Assembly (NCBI RefSeq): GCF_005862235.1
Contig: NZ_VCEK01000003.1
Span: 579,501 to 643,500, forward strand
Reading direction: 5' to 3'
DNA: 64,000 nucleotides
Source: Saccharomonospora piscinae
GTDB lineage: Bacteria > Actinomycetota > Actinomycetes > Mycobacteriales > Pseudonocardiaceae
Every line of letters starts with the position of its first letter. The first letter of the stretch is position 1. The notes under the pieces were generated by a model. That model worked only from the letters and a program-made list of their open reading frames with translations. It searched no databases and had not been told where the DNA came from. The translations under genes and the position numbers were made by a program. Below, piece by piece: positions 38,178 to 46,960 of this stretch.

Positions 38178-39089
38178 ATGGTTCACACCGAATGGACGCG
38201 GCGGGTCCTGTCGCGGCGATCGGCCGTCAAAGGCGCGATCGCGCTCGGCGTCACGGCGTCGCTGGCGGCCTGTACGGAAGCACCGCAGACCGGCGGCCAG
38301 GGCGGCGGCAACACGTTGCAGCGACTGCGCGACGCCGGCACGGTCAACATCGGGATCGCGGGCGAGATCCCCTACGGCTTCACCAGGGACGGCGAGGTGA
38401 CCGGCGAGTCGCCCGAGGTCGCCAAGGCCGTGTTCCGGGCCATCGGGGTGCCGAACGTGAGTGCCACGCAGGTGGAGTTCGGTCAGCTGATCCCCGCGCT
38501 CAACGCGGGCCAGTACGACATGGTCGCCGCGGGAATGGCGATCCTGCCGGAGCGGTGCAGGCAGGCGCAGTTCTCCGCGGTCGACTACGTCACCAACACG
38601 GCGTTTCTGGTGCCCGAGGGCAACCCGGAAGGCGTCGCCAACTTCGAGGACGTCCGGGCCAGTGGCGTGAACCTCGCGGTGCTGTCGGGCACCATCGAGC
38701 AGCAGGTCGCCCAGGACCTCGGTGTGCCGGGCGGGCAGCTCCAGACCTACGGCGGCCAGGCCGAGCTGCTGCAGGCGGTACAGGCGGGCCGCGCCTACGC
38801 CGGCGCACTGACCGACATCTCCCTGCGGGCGCTGCTGGACCAGAACCCGGGTGCGCAGCTGGAGGTCACCGAGGGCTTCGTGCCCGTCGTGGACGGCCAG
38901 GAGGCGTTGCAGGCCGGTGGCTTCGTCTTCCGGCAGGGCGAGACCGAGCTGGTCGACGCGTTCAACCGGGAGCTGACCACGTTGCACGACAACGGCCGGT
39001 GGCTGGAGATCGTGCGGCCCTTCGGGTTCACGGAGGACAACCTGCCGCCGGAGAACGTCACCACCGAGCAGTTGTGTGCGGGCGAGTGA
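38178..39089 (+). CDS. ehuB: ectoine/hydroxyectoine ABC transporter substrate-binding lipoprotein
   Basis: 303 aa. The signal has RR pairs and a lipobox LAAC with lipidated Cys32 (VTASLAAC), with a possible Tat character (LSRRSAVKG). The rest is a family-3 solute-binding fold (GTVNIGIAGEIPYGFT, GTIEQQVAQDLG). The following two permeases and ATPase in the order B-C-D-A identify an ehu-type cassette for uptake of the compatible solutes ectoine and hydroxyectoine, or a close relative. ATG 38178 is the first start that gives a normal signal peptide. Confidence 0.9.
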   Translation: MVHTEWTRRVLSRRSAVKGAIALGVTASLAACTEAPQTGGQGGGNTLQRLRDAGTVNIGIAGEIPYGFTRDGEVTGESPEVAKAVFRAIGVPNVSATQVEFGQLIPALNAGQYDMVAAGMAILPERCRQAQFSAVDYVTNTAFLVPEGNPEGVANFEDVRASGVNLAVLSGTIEQQVAQDLGVPGGQLQTYGGQAELLQAVQAGRAYAGALTDISLRALLDQNPGAQLEVTEGFVPVVDGQEALQAGGFVFRQGETELVDAFNRELTTLHDNGRWLEIVRPFGFTEDNLPPENVTTEQLCAGE

Positions 39090-39115
39090 TGCTGGGGCGG
39101 CGCCGGTAGCCGACG

Positions 39116-39826
39116 ATGTTCGACAACACCGCCCACTTCGTCTCCGTCATCGCGGGCGGCCTGGTGGTGACGCTGCAGGCGACCGTGGGCGGCATCCTCC
39201 TCGCCACGGTCCTGTCCGTGGTCGCGGGTCTCGCCATGCTCTCGCGGATCACCGTGGTGCGCGTGATCACCCGCACCTACGTCGAGATCTGGCGTGGCAC
39301 CTCGGAGGTCGTGCAGCTCTTCTGGATCTACTTCGTCCTTCCCGTGCTCACGGGGTTCCAGCTCCTGCCACTGTGGGCGGGGATCGTGGTGCTCGGCCTC
39401 AACTTCGGTGCCTACGGGGCGGAGATCGTGCGCGGCGCCGTGCAGTCGGTGCCCCGGGAGCAGTACGAGGGCTGCGTGGCCCTGAACTTCACGCCGTGGC
39501 AGCGCATGCGACGAGTGATCCTTCCGCAGGCGCTGGTGGAGATGGTCCCGCCGTTCAACAACCTGTTCATCCAGCTGCTCAAGGGCACCGCGCTGCTGAC
39601 CTTCATCACCGTGCCCGAGATGACGCACCAGGCTTCGGTCATCCTCGTGCCGTCCTTCACCGGTGAGGTGGCGCAGATCTTCACGATCACGCTGCTGTTC
39701 TACCTCGTGCTGTCCATTGTGATCACTCTGGTCATGCGCGCGGTCGAACGGTGGGCCGCGGCGAAGGTCGGCCGGACACCGCGCAAGCGTGACGTGGCGC
39801 TGGGCAAGGGCGGTGGCGTGGCGTGA
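39116..39826 (+). CDS. ehuC: ectoine/hydroxyectoine ABC transporter permease
   Basis: 236 aa with five or so helices and the His/Glu/Gln-type polar amino acid permease layout. The EAA loop that contacts the ATPase is recognisable at YEGCVALNFTPWQRMRRVIL. The ATG is 26 bp after ehuB. Its end overlaps the ehuD start by four bases. Confidence 0.92.
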   Translation: MFDNTAHFVSVIAGGLVVTLQATVGGILLATVLSVVAGLAMLSRITVVRVITRTYVEIWRGTSEVVQLFWIYFVLPVLTGFQLLPLWAGIVVLGLNFGAYGAEIVRGAVQSVPREQYEGCVALNFTPWQRMRRVILPQALVEMVPPFNNLFIQLLKGTALLTFITVPEMTHQASVILVPSFTGEVAQIFTITLLFYLVLSIVITLVMRAVERWAAAKVGRTPRKRDVALGKGGGVA

Positions 39827-40485
39827 ACTGGGACTGGGACTGGGACTACGCCTTCGAGGTGCTGCCCGCGATCCTCGACGGCCTGCTGGTCACCCTCCAG
39901 GCCACGGTGCTCGGGTCGATCCTCGCCTATGTGCTCGGCCTGGTGCTGGCGCTGCTGCGCCGTTCCCGCCTGCGGGTGGTCAGCGGCGTCACGTGGTTGT
40001 TCGTCGAGTTCGTGCGCAGCACCCCGTTGCTGGTGCAGCTGTTCTTCCTGTTCTTCGTCTTCCCGCAGTTCGGTGTCACGCTGTCGCCGATGGTCGCCGG
40101 TGTGCTCGGGCTGGGCGTTCACTACGCGACCTACACCTCGGAGGTGTATCGCGCCGGGATCGAGGCGGTGCCGACAGGGCAGTGGGAGGCCGCGACCGCG
40201 CTCAGCCTGCCACCGGCACGCACGTGGACCGCCGTGATCCTGCCGCAGGCCGTCCCGCGCGTGTTGCCTGCCCTGGGCAACTACACGATCTCGATGTTCA
40301 AGGAGACGCCGCTGTTGCTGGCCATCGGGGTCCTGGACATCGTCGGCGCGGCCGAGGAGGAGGCGGCGCTGAACTTCGACTACGTGGAACCGATCACCAT
40401 CGCGGGTGTGCTCTTCCTGCTGCTGAGCTATCCGTCGTCACTACTCGTCCGATACCTGGAGCGTCGTTTTGGACTCGCACGGTGA
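39823..40485 (+). CDS. ehuD: ectoine/hydroxyectoine ABC transporter permease
   Basis: 220 aa, paralog of EhuC with the EAA loop WEAATALSLPPARTWTAVIL. The GTG start overlaps the ehuC stop (GTGA). The first codons contain a 6-bp tandem repeat giving NWDWDWDY. The two permeases should form a heterodimer. Confidence 0.92.
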   Translation: MNWDWDWDYAFEVLPAILDGLLVTLQATVLGSILAYVLGLVLALLRRSRLRVVSGVTWLFVEFVRSTPLLVQLFFLFFVFPQFGVTLSPMVAGVLGLGVHYATYTSEVYRAGIEAVPTGQWEAATALSLPPARTWTAVILPQAVPRVLPALGNYTISMFKETPLLLAIGVLDIVGAAEEEAALNFDYVEPITIAGVLFLLLSYPSSLLVRYLERRFGLAR

Positions 40486-41278
40486 ACTGCCGGACCGCCC
40501 CGCGGCCGACGTGATGATCCGGTTCGACCGGGTGCTCAAGAAGTTCGGCGACAACGTGGTGCTGCACGACCTGAGCTTCGACGTGAAGCCAGGAGAGTTC
40601 GTCACGCTCATCGGTCCCAGCGGGTCGGGCAAGACCACCATCCTGCGGCTGTTGATGACGCTGGAACGGGTCAACGGCGGCACCATCCAGGTCGGGGACG
40701 AATACCTCACCCACGTCGAGCGCGGGGGCAGGCTCGTCCCCGCCGACGAGAAGCACCTGCGCCTCATCCGTCGCCGGATCGGGATGGTGTTCCAGCAGTT
40801 CAACCTGTTCCCGAACATGAAGGTGCTGCAGAACGTCACCGAGGCGCCGACCCGCGTGCTGGGCCTGTCCCGGGACGAGGCCGAGACGAAGGCCAGGTCG
40901 TGGCTGGAGATGGTGGGGCTCAGCGACAAGGTCGACGCCCATCCCTCGCAGCTGTCCGGCGGGCAACAGCAGCGCGTCGCCATCGCGCGTGCGCTGGCGA
41001 TGGAACCCGACGTGCTCCTGCTCGACGAGGTGACCTCGGCGCTCGACCCCGAGCTGATCGCCGGTGTGCTGGCGGTGCTGCGCGAGATCGCCCGGACCAC
41101 CGACATCACGTTCCTCTGCGTGACCCACGAGATGCAGTTCGCCCGCGACGTGTCGGATCGGGTGATGATGTTCGACCAGGGCCAGGTGATCGAGGACGCG
41201 CCCCCGGGCGTGCTGTTCACGGAACCCACGCACGCCCGGACGCGGGAGTTCCTGCACGCCGTGCTCGACCGGACGTGA
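40469..41278 (+). CDS. ehuA: ectoine/hydroxyectoine ABC transporter ATP-binding protein
   Basis: 269 aa ABC ATPase: Walker A GPSGSGKTT, signature LSGGQQQRVAIARAL, Walker B VLLLDEVTSALDPE and switch His in VTHEM. The TTG start at 40469, with GGAG upstream, overlaps the end of ehuD by 17 bp; ATG 40514 is a later alternative. Confidence 0.93.
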   Translation: MDSHGELPDRPAADVMIRFDRVLKKFGDNVVLHDLSFDVKPGEFVTLIGPSGSGKTTILRLLMTLERVNGGTIQVGDEYLTHVERGGRLVPADEKHLRLIRRRIGMVFQQFNLFPNMKVLQNVTEAPTRVLGLSRDEAETKARSWLEMVGLSDKVDAHPSQLSGGQQQRVAIARALAMEPDVLLLDEVTSALDPELIAGVLAVLREIARTTDITFLCVTHEMQFARDVSDRVMMFDQGQVIEDAPPGVLFTEPTHARTREFLHAVLDRT

Positions 41279-41322
41279 GGCCGCGCTCCGAGCACCGCCT
41301 TTTCCATCCGCGCGTCCCGGGC

Positions 41323-41328
41323 TACCGT
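41323..41328 (+). promoter_or_regulatory. -10 box (TACCGT) of a leaderless promoter
   Basis: TACCGT ends seven bases before the ATG at 41335, with no Shine-Dalgarno sequence between. Confidence 0.55.
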
Positions 41329-41334
41329 CGCACG

Positions 41335-42108
41335 ATGGGTGACTACGAACACGTCCTCTCCAAGCGCGAGGACGACACCGTCACGATCACCATGAACCGG
41401 CCGGGGCGGCGCAACTCGCTGTCCGAGCCGCACCTGCGCGAGTTGCTGGAGGCGTTCACCGAGGCAGGTGAGTCGGACGCCACCGGGATCGTGCTCGCGG
41501 GTGCCGGGCCGGTGTTCTCGGCGGGACACGACTTCGCCGACGTCGCCGAGCGGGACCTGATGGACGTACGGGCGCTGCTGCGGTTGTGTACCGACCTGAT
41601 GGGCACGATGCAGTCGGTTCCGCAGGTCGTGCTGGCCCGGGTCCACGGCCTCGCGACGGCGGCCGGGTGCCAGCTCGTGGCGTCCTGCGACCTCGCGGTG
41701 GCCGCGGAGTCGGCCGGGTTCGCGCTTCCGGGCGGCAAGGGTGGCTGGTTCTGCCACACGCCCGCCGTGCCGGTGGCGCGGGCGGTGGGCCGCAAGCGGC
41801 TGATGGAGCTCGCGCTCACCGGCGACGCCGTCGACGCCGCCACCGCGCTCGACTGGGGGCTGGTCAACCGGGTCGTGCCTGACGACGAGCTCGACGACGC
41901 GGTTGCCGCGCTCCTGGCCCGCGCCACCAGGGGTAGCCGGGCGTCCAAGGCACTCGGCAAGCAGACCCTGTACGCCCAGCTCGACCGCCCCGAACAGGAC
42001 GCCTACGCGATCGCGTTGGAGGTGATGGCGTCGGCGGCCCAGCTCCCGGGAGCGAGGGAGGGCATGGCGGCGTTTCTGGAGAAGCGCGCCCCCGACTGGC
42101 CGGACTGA
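41335..42108 (+). CDS. enoyl-CoA hydratase/isomerase family protein
   Basis: 257 aa crotonase fold. The oxyanion-hole regions are GPVFSAGHDFADV and VHGLATAAGCQLVASCDLAV. The second catalytic glutamate of true hydratases is not obvious: the region after it reads ESAGFALPGGKGGWF, as in the ECHDC3-like branch, so hydratase activity is uncertain. The ATG is placed by the -10 spacing and family start. The TGA stop is part of the inverted repeat that follows. Confidence 0.9.
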   Translation: MGDYEHVLSKREDDTVTITMNRPGRRNSLSEPHLRELLEAFTEAGESDATGIVLAGAGPVFSAGHDFADVAERDLMDVRALLRLCTDLMGTMQSVPQVVLARVHGLATAAGCQLVASCDLAVAAESAGFALPGGKGGWFCHTPAVPVARAVGRKRLMELALTGDAVDAATALDWGLVNRVVPDDELDDAVAALLARATRGSRASKALGKQTLYAQLDRPEQDAYAIALEVMASAAQLPGAREGMAAFLEKRAPDWPD

Positions 42109-42208
42109 CACCGTGTCCGCAAGTTACGTAGCCGTGTCCGCACCGCGCGATGCGGACACGGCTACGCAGGCTGCGGACACGGCTACGCAGGCTGCGGACA
42201 CGGTGTCA
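42106..42208. repeat. inverted array of 21-bp modules filling a convergent intergenic space
   Basis: Two rightward modules (from 42110) and three leftward modules (to 42205) of the GCCGTGTCCGCA family face each other around CCGCGCGA. The outer arms TGACACCGTGTCCGCA (42106-42121) and TGCGGACACGGTGTCA (42193-42208) are perfect complements and include the stop codons of both flanking genes. The transcript from either side can fold into a long hairpin. Confidence 0.95.
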
Positions 42209-42748
42209 GGGGGTGCGGTTGGCGCGTTCCCGGAGCAGGAGCAGCGTGTACGCGGCGATGGACTGGGCATCGGTCACCTCGCCGGTGGCGATCATCGACT
42301 CCAGCTCGGCGCGGTCGAACCACGCCGAGCGCATGTCCTGCTCCTCGGGCTCCCGGTCCGGCTCGCCCTCGGTGAGACCTGTGGCGAGAAAGACCCGGCC
42401 ACGCTGGCTCGACAGGCCAGGGGCGACGTCGAGCAGCCCCAACTCCACCAGCGAGGCCGCCACGAGCCCCGTCTCCTCCCGCAGCTCCCGCGCCGCCAGC
42501 CGGTCGGCGGGCAGTTCGGCGCGCTCCGGCGCGGTGCCCTGCGGGAACTCCCACCGGCGCAGTCCCAGCGGGTAGCGGTACTGCTCGACGAGCCGGACCC
42601 GGCCCGCCTCGAGCGGGATGACGAGCGCGTAGTCCGGCTTGTCGACCACGCCGTAGACGCCGTCGGAGCCGTCGGCGCGGCGGATGTCGTCCTCGCGCAC
42701 GGTCATCCAGTTGTTCGCGTACACCTCGCGGGAACCGAGTCGCTGCAT
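42206..42748 (-). CDS. NUDIX hydrolase, ADP-ribose pyrophosphatase-like
   Basis: 180 aa. The Nudix helix is AARELREETGLVA, preceded by GTAPERAELPADRLA; the preceding WEFPQG is typical of ADP-ribose pyrophosphatases. It would hydrolyse a nucleoside diphosphate linked to another group. CACAAT on the minus strand lies eight bases before the ATG. The stop codon lies in the inverted repeat shared with the convergent enoyl-CoA hydratase gene. Confidence 0.92.
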   Translation of the reverse strand: MQRLGSREVYANNWMTVREDDIRRADGSDGVYGVVDKPDYALVIPLEAGRVRLVEQYRYPLGLRRWEFPQGTAPERAELPADRLAARELREETGLVAASLVELGLLDVAPGLSSQRGRVFLATGLTEGEPDREPEEQDMRSAWFDRAELESMIATGEVTDAQSIAAYTLLLLRERANRTP

Positions 42749-42839
42749 GCCCCGGATTGTGCCCGACCCGGAAGGCCCGGCGAGGTGACACCAACGAGGG
42801 ATGATCGCGGGTACCGCGTCCGGGTTCGGCGGGGTCGCC

Positions 42840-42845
42840 TACCCT
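42840..42845 (+). promoter_or_regulatory. -10 box (TACCCT) of the leaderless nucS promoter
   Basis: TACCCT ends seven bases before the GTG at 42852. Confidence 0.6.
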
Positions 42846-42851
42846 CGCGTC

Positions 42852-43511
42852 GTGCGCTTAGTAATCGCTCGGTGTCAGGTGGACTACGCGGGCCGCCTGA
42901 CGGCTCACCTGCCCATGGCCACGCGGCTGTTGCTCGTCAAGGCCGACGGTTCGGTATCGGTACACTCCGACGACCGCGCCTACAAGCCGCTGAACTGGAT
43001 GAGCCCGCCGTGCTGGCTGATCGAGGACGGCAATCTGTGGATCGTGGAGAACAAGGCGGGCGAGAAACTCGTCGTCACGATCGAGCAGGTGATCGACGAG
43101 ATCGAGCACGATCTCGGCGCCGAGCCCGGACTGGTCAAGGACGGGGTCGAGTCGCACCTGCAGGAGTTGCTCGCCGAGCACATCACCACGCTGGGGCAGG
43201 GCTACACGCTCGTGCGGCGGGAGTACCCGACGGCCATCGGGCCGGTCGACATCCTCGCGCGCGACGCCGAGGGCGCCTCCGTGGCGGTGGAGATCAAGCG
43301 CCGCGGCGAGATCGACGGGGTCGAGCAGCTCACGCGGTATCTAGAGTTGCTGAATCGTGATCCGTTGCTGACCCCGGTGCAGGGGGTGTTCGCGGCCCAG
43401 CAGATCAAGCCGCAGGCCCGCACACTGGCCGAGGACCGGGGCATCCGGTGCGTCACGCTGGACTACGACAGCCTCCGGGGCATCGAGAGCACGGACCTCC
43501 GGTTGTTCTGA
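42852..43511 (+). CDS. nucS: mismatch-specific endonuclease NucS/EndoMS
   Basis: 219 aa. N-terminal dimerisation/DNA-binding domain (about 1-110) and C-terminal RecB-like nuclease domain with PD-(D/E)xK residues in VDILARD and VAVEIKRRG. In actinobacteria without MutS-MutL this enzyme carries out non-canonical mismatch repair by cutting both strands at mismatches, working with the sliding clamp. The last residues DLRLF resemble the C-terminal clamp-binding peptide. Confidence 0.96.
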   Translation: MRLVIARCQVDYAGRLTAHLPMATRLLLVKADGSVSVHSDDRAYKPLNWMSPPCWLIEDGNLWIVENKAGEKLVVTIEQVIDEIEHDLGAEPGLVKDGVESHLQELLAEHITTLGQGYTLVRREYPTAIGPVDILARDAEGASVAVEIKRRGEIDGVEQLTRYLELLNRDPLLTPVQGVFAAQQIKPQARTLAEDRGIRCVTLDYDSLRGIESTDLRLF

Positions 43512-43566
43512 GGCCCCGCCGGATCACGATCCCGAAGACCGTGCGACGGCCGACGATGCGGGCGGC

Positions 43567-43572
43567 TACCGT
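43567..43572 (+). promoter_or_regulatory. -10 box (TACCGT) of a leaderless promoter
   Basis: TACCGT ends seven bases before the GTG at 43579. Confidence 0.55.
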
Positions 43573-43578
43573 GCATGC

Positions 43579-44574
43579 GTGCTGAGTCGTGCTGTAACGC
43601 GTCCGACGCCCCTCGTGCTGAGCGGAGTCGTCCTGCTGGCGCTGCTCGCGGGTTGCGCGGGCGAGGATCTGGGCCGGAAGAACTTCGAGCGCACCACCGT
43701 GCAGGCCGAGCCGGGAACGGGCCAGGGACAGGTCCCGACCGGGCCGATCGACGACCCCGCGGTGGCGCTGCCCACGCTGCGCACGCTGGACGCGTGCGGG
43801 CTGCTCGGCGACGGGATCGACGGAAGGTTCACTCCGCAGGACGAACCGCGAAGTACCGAGTGGGGTACGTGCCGCCGTGACTACGTCGACGCGGGGGGCA
43901 AGCCGATCAGCATCATGGTCGAGCTGGGCGAGGGCAGTGTGTTCGCCGACCAGGCCACCGGTGGGGTGGCGGGGCTGCCGGTCGTGGAGACGAGTGTCGA
44001 CGAGACGTCCTGCTACTCGGTGGCGGTGACCCAGCGCGATCCGGACATGGGTGTGAGCGTGTTCGCCCAGCACGAGCAGGCCGGTGGGCAGCCGTGCGAG
44101 AGCAGCTACGTGGTGCTCGGCAACGTGGTGGCCCAGCTGCGCGACTCGCCGCCCACGCTGACGCCGGAGGGCGGGTCGTTGCTGGAGTTCGACCTGTGCG
44201 AGTCGCTTGACGAGCAGACACTCACGTCGGTGCTGGGTGAGGACGAGGTCGGGGTGCGGCCCGGTGGCCTGCACGCCTGCGAGTTCTCCCAGGACGACGT
44301 CGTCGTCTACACCTCCGCGCGGCTCGGGTACCCGATCGCGCCGACGGAGGGCGCGGAGGAGGTGCGGCTCGCCGGGGAGGTTCCCGCGGTGCGGCGGCCC
44401 GGGACCACGGACACGGCCGAGTGCGACATTTCCTGGAACCATCTGCCACTGTCCGACAGCGAGGCCGAGCTGGTGTCGCTGAACTACTACGACTACTCCG
44501 ACGACGCCGAGGTGGCCACCGCCTGCGAGCGGGTGACGGCGCTGGCGGAGGCGATGGTGGCGACACTGCCGTAG
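43579..44574 (+). CDS. DUF3558-type lipoprotein
   Basis: 331 aa. Signal peptide with lipobox LAGC and lipidated Cys26. The rest appears to be two tandem DUF3558-like halves, each beginning with a 'Cys in LDACGLL / FDLCESL' motif and containing further Cys that probably form disulfides. DUF3558 lipoproteins are common in Pseudonocardiaceae and mycobacteria, but their function is not known. First of three such genes in 5.4 kb, flanking dhaKLM. Confidence 0.82.
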   Translation: MLSRAVTRPTPLVLSGVVLLALLAGCAGEDLGRKNFERTTVQAEPGTGQGQVPTGPIDDPAVALPTLRTLDACGLLGDGIDGRFTPQDEPRSTEWGTCRRDYVDAGGKPISIMVELGEGSVFADQATGGVAGLPVVETSVDETSCYSVAVTQRDPDMGVSVFAQHEQAGGQPCESSYVVLGNVVAQLRDSPPTLTPEGGSLLEFDLCESLDEQTLTSVLGEDEVGVRPGGLHACEFSQDDVVVYTSARLGYPIAPTEGAEEVRLAGEVPAVRRPGTTDTAECDISWNHLPLSDSEAELVSLNYYDYSDDAEVATACERVTALAEAMVATLP

Positions 44575-44640
44575 CGGCCGAAGTTCGTTACGTTGAAATC
44601 GACGTCTGCCACCCACACACCGTCGTGCTCGGAGGTAGCA

Positions 44641-45639
44641 GTGAAGAAGATCATCAATGATCCGGCGACCGTGGTCGCCGACTCGCTCGCGGGGCTCGCC
44701 GCCGCACACGCCGACCTCGTTCGCGTGGAATACGACCCGGACATCGTGGTGCGAGCCGACTCCCCGGCGCGGGGAGTGTCCGTCATCTCGGGTGGCGGTT
44801 CCGGGCACGAGCCCCTGCACGTCGGGTTCGTGGGCCCCGGGATGCTGCACGGTGCCGTGCCGGGCCCGGTGTTCACGTCGCCGACCCCGGACGCCGTGCA
44901 GGCGGCGATCTCGGCCACCACCGGCGACGCGGGTGCGCTGCTGCTGGTGAAGAACTACACGGGCGACGTGCTCAACTTCGAGACCGCCGCGGAACTCGCC
45001 TCGGCGGACGGGCTGGACGTGCGCAACGTGGTCATCGACGACGACGTGGCCGTGGCCGACTCCACGTTCACGGCGGGGCGCCGGGGCGTGGGCGGCACCG
45101 TGCTGCTGGAGAAGATCGTGGGTGCGGCGGCCGAACGCGGCGACGACCTCGACGCGGTGGAGGCCGTGGCCAGGTCCGTGGTGGAGCGGGTGCGCTCCAT
45201 CGGCGTCGCGCTCACCGCGCCCACCGTGCCGCACGTGGGGGAGCCGAGCTTCGATCTCGGGCCGAACGAGATCGAGTTCGGTATCGGCATCCACGGTGAA
45301 CCGGGACGCGAACGGCTCGGGGCCGAGCCGGCCCAGGCGCTCGTGGAACGCATGCTCGCGGCGCTGACCGACGACATGCCGCTGGAGCGCGGCGACGAGG
45401 TGGTGCTGTTCACCAACTCGATGGGAGGTACTCCGCTGCTGGAGGTCTACCTCGCCCACGGCATCGCCGAACGGCTGCTGGCCGAACGTGGCGTCAGGGT
45501 CGTGCGCAGGTTGGTCGGCCCGTACATCACCAGCCTGGAGATGCAGGGCATCAGCCTGACCGTGATGCGCACCGACGACCGGCTCACGGAACTGTGGGAC
45601 GCTCCCGTCAACACGCCCGCCCTGCGGTGGGGGGTGTGA
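44641..45639 (+). CDS. dhaK: dihydroxyacetone kinase subunit DhaK
   Basis: 332 aa, binds dihydroxyacetone covalently through a histidine. The SGGGSGHEPLHVGFVG loop and the histidine in GIGIHGEPG are clear, as is NSMGGTPLLEVYL. GTG 44641 has GGAGG at 44633. The gene is followed by dhaL with a TGATG overlap. With DhaL and DhaM it makes dihydroxyacetone phosphate using phosphate from PEP. Confidence 0.96.
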   Translation: MKKIINDPATVVADSLAGLAAAHADLVRVEYDPDIVVRADSPARGVSVISGGGSGHEPLHVGFVGPGMLHGAVPGPVFTSPTPDAVQAAISATTGDAGALLLVKNYTGDVLNFETAAELASADGLDVRNVVIDDDVAVADSTFTAGRRGVGGTVLLEKIVGAAAERGDDLDAVEAVARSVVERVRSIGVALTAPTVPHVGEPSFDLGPNEIEFGIGIHGEPGRERLGAEPAQALVERMLAALTDDMPLERGDEVVLFTNSMGGTPLLEVYLAHGIAERLLAERGVRVVRRLVGPYITSLEMQGISLTVMRTDDRLTELWDAPVNTPALRWGV

Positions 45640-46271
45640 TGGGCTGCGGGGCGCAGGACGTCGTGGCCGCGTTGCGGGCCGCCGCCGACACGGTCGCCGA
45701 GCACCGGGTCGAGTTGACCGACCTCGACCGCCCGATCGGAGACGCCGACCACGGCGAGAACATGAACCGGGGCTTCACCGCACTCGTGGCGAGCCTCGAC
45801 GGCGGGGCACCGGAGACACCGGGTGCCGTGCTCAAGCTCGCGGCCACCACGCTGATCTCCAAGGTCGGCGGTGCGGCGGGCCCGCTCTACGGGACGGCGT
45901 TCCTCCGGGCGGCCACCGCCGTGGGACAGGCTTCGGAGCTGAACTCGGCGGCGGTCGTGACGGCGCTGCGTGCCGGGCTCGACGGGGTGGTCGCGCGGGG
46001 CAAGGCCGAGGTGGGAGACGCCACGATGGTGGACGCTCTCGCCCCGGCCGTCGAGGCCGCACAAGCCGCCACGTCCGACGGGATCGCGGCCGTGCTGGCC
46101 GCCGCAGCCGACGCAGCCGACGCCGGAGCCGATTCCACGATCCCGCTGGTGGCCCGCAAGGGCCGCGCCTCCTACCTCGGCCAGCGCAGCGCGGGTCACC
46201 TCGATCCGGGCGCGCGCTCGACGGCCCTGTTGCTGCGGACCTTCGCGGCGTCGGCGGGGGTGGCCCGATGA
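45639..46271 (+). CDS. dhaL: dihydroxyacetone kinase subunit DhaL
   Basis: 210 aa, ADP-binding subunit that passes phosphate to dihydroxyacetone. The Mg-binding aspartates are in IGDADHGENMNRG and the phosphate loop in SKVGGAAGPLYGTAF. The ATG overlaps the dhaK stop by one base and its end overlaps dhaM by four. Confidence 0.96.
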   Translation: MGCGAQDVVAALRAAADTVAEHRVELTDLDRPIGDADHGENMNRGFTALVASLDGGAPETPGAVLKLAATTLISKVGGAAGPLYGTAFLRAATAVGQASELNSAAVVTALRAGLDGVVARGKAEVGDATMVDALAPAVEAAQAATSDGIAAVLAAAADAADAGADSTIPLVARKGRASYLGQRSAGHLDPGARSTALLLRTFAASAGVAR

Positions 46272-46960
46272 GAGTCGGTGTCGTGCTCGTCGCCCACAGC
46301 GGAGCGCTCGCGGAGGGGCTCGCGGAGGTCGCGGCGCAGATGGCGCCCGACGTCGACGTGGTCCCCGCCGGTGGGCTTCCCGACGGCACAATCGGGACCG
46401 ACTACGACACCGTGTCGGCTGCGGTCGACCGCGCCAACGCCGGGTCGGGTGTCGTGGTGCTCTACGACCTCGGCAGCGCGCAGATGACCGCCGAACTCGT
46501 GGTGGAGTCGCTGACCGATCCCGGCGCCGCGGTGGTCGTGGACGCGCCGCTGGTGGAGGGCGCCGTCGCGGCGGCGGTGGCCGCGCAGGGCGGCGCGGAC
46601 CGGGCGGGCGTCGCGCAGGCCGCGGCGGACGCGGGCAGCACCGGAGCCGAAAGCCGGCCCGAGGGCGAGGCCGGAGCCGCACCGCCGGCGGACGCCGTGC
46701 GCACGGAGCTGACGCTGGCCAACGAGGTCGGCCTGCACGCGCGGCCCGCCGCGTTGCTCGTGCGCGCCATCGCTGGAGTGGAGGCCGACGTGCGGCTGCG
46801 CTTCGGCTCCGACGAGGCCGACGCGCACAGCGTTCTCGCCATCATGTCGCTGGGCGCCCGCAAGGGCGACCGCATCGGTGTGGTGGCCACGGGCCCGCAG
46901 GCGCGGGAAGCGATCAGCCGCATCGAGACACTGGCGGAACGGAACTTCGACGAGGACTGA
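46268..46960 (+). CDS. dhaM: dihydroxyacetone kinase phosphotransferase subunit DhaM (EIIA-HPr)
   Basis: 230 aa. An EIIA-Man domain with its active His in VLVAHSGALAEG (residue 10) is joined by an Ala/Glu-rich linker (about 118-142) to an HPr domain with active His in NEVGLHARPAALLV. The EI domain of the E. coli protein is absent, so phosphate must come from the general PTS enzyme I encoded elsewhere. Its stop overlaps the start of a lipoprotein gene. Confidence 0.95.
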   Translation: MRVGVVLVAHSGALAEGLAEVAAQMAPDVDVVPAGGLPDGTIGTDYDTVSAAVDRANAGSGVVVLYDLGSAQMTAELVVESLTDPGAAVVVDAPLVEGAVAAAVAAQGGADRAGVAQAAADAGSTGAESRPEGEAGAAPPADAVRTELTLANEVGLHARPAALLVRAIAGVEADVRLRFGSDEADAHSVLAIMSLGARKGDRIGVVATGPQAREAISRIETLAERNFDED

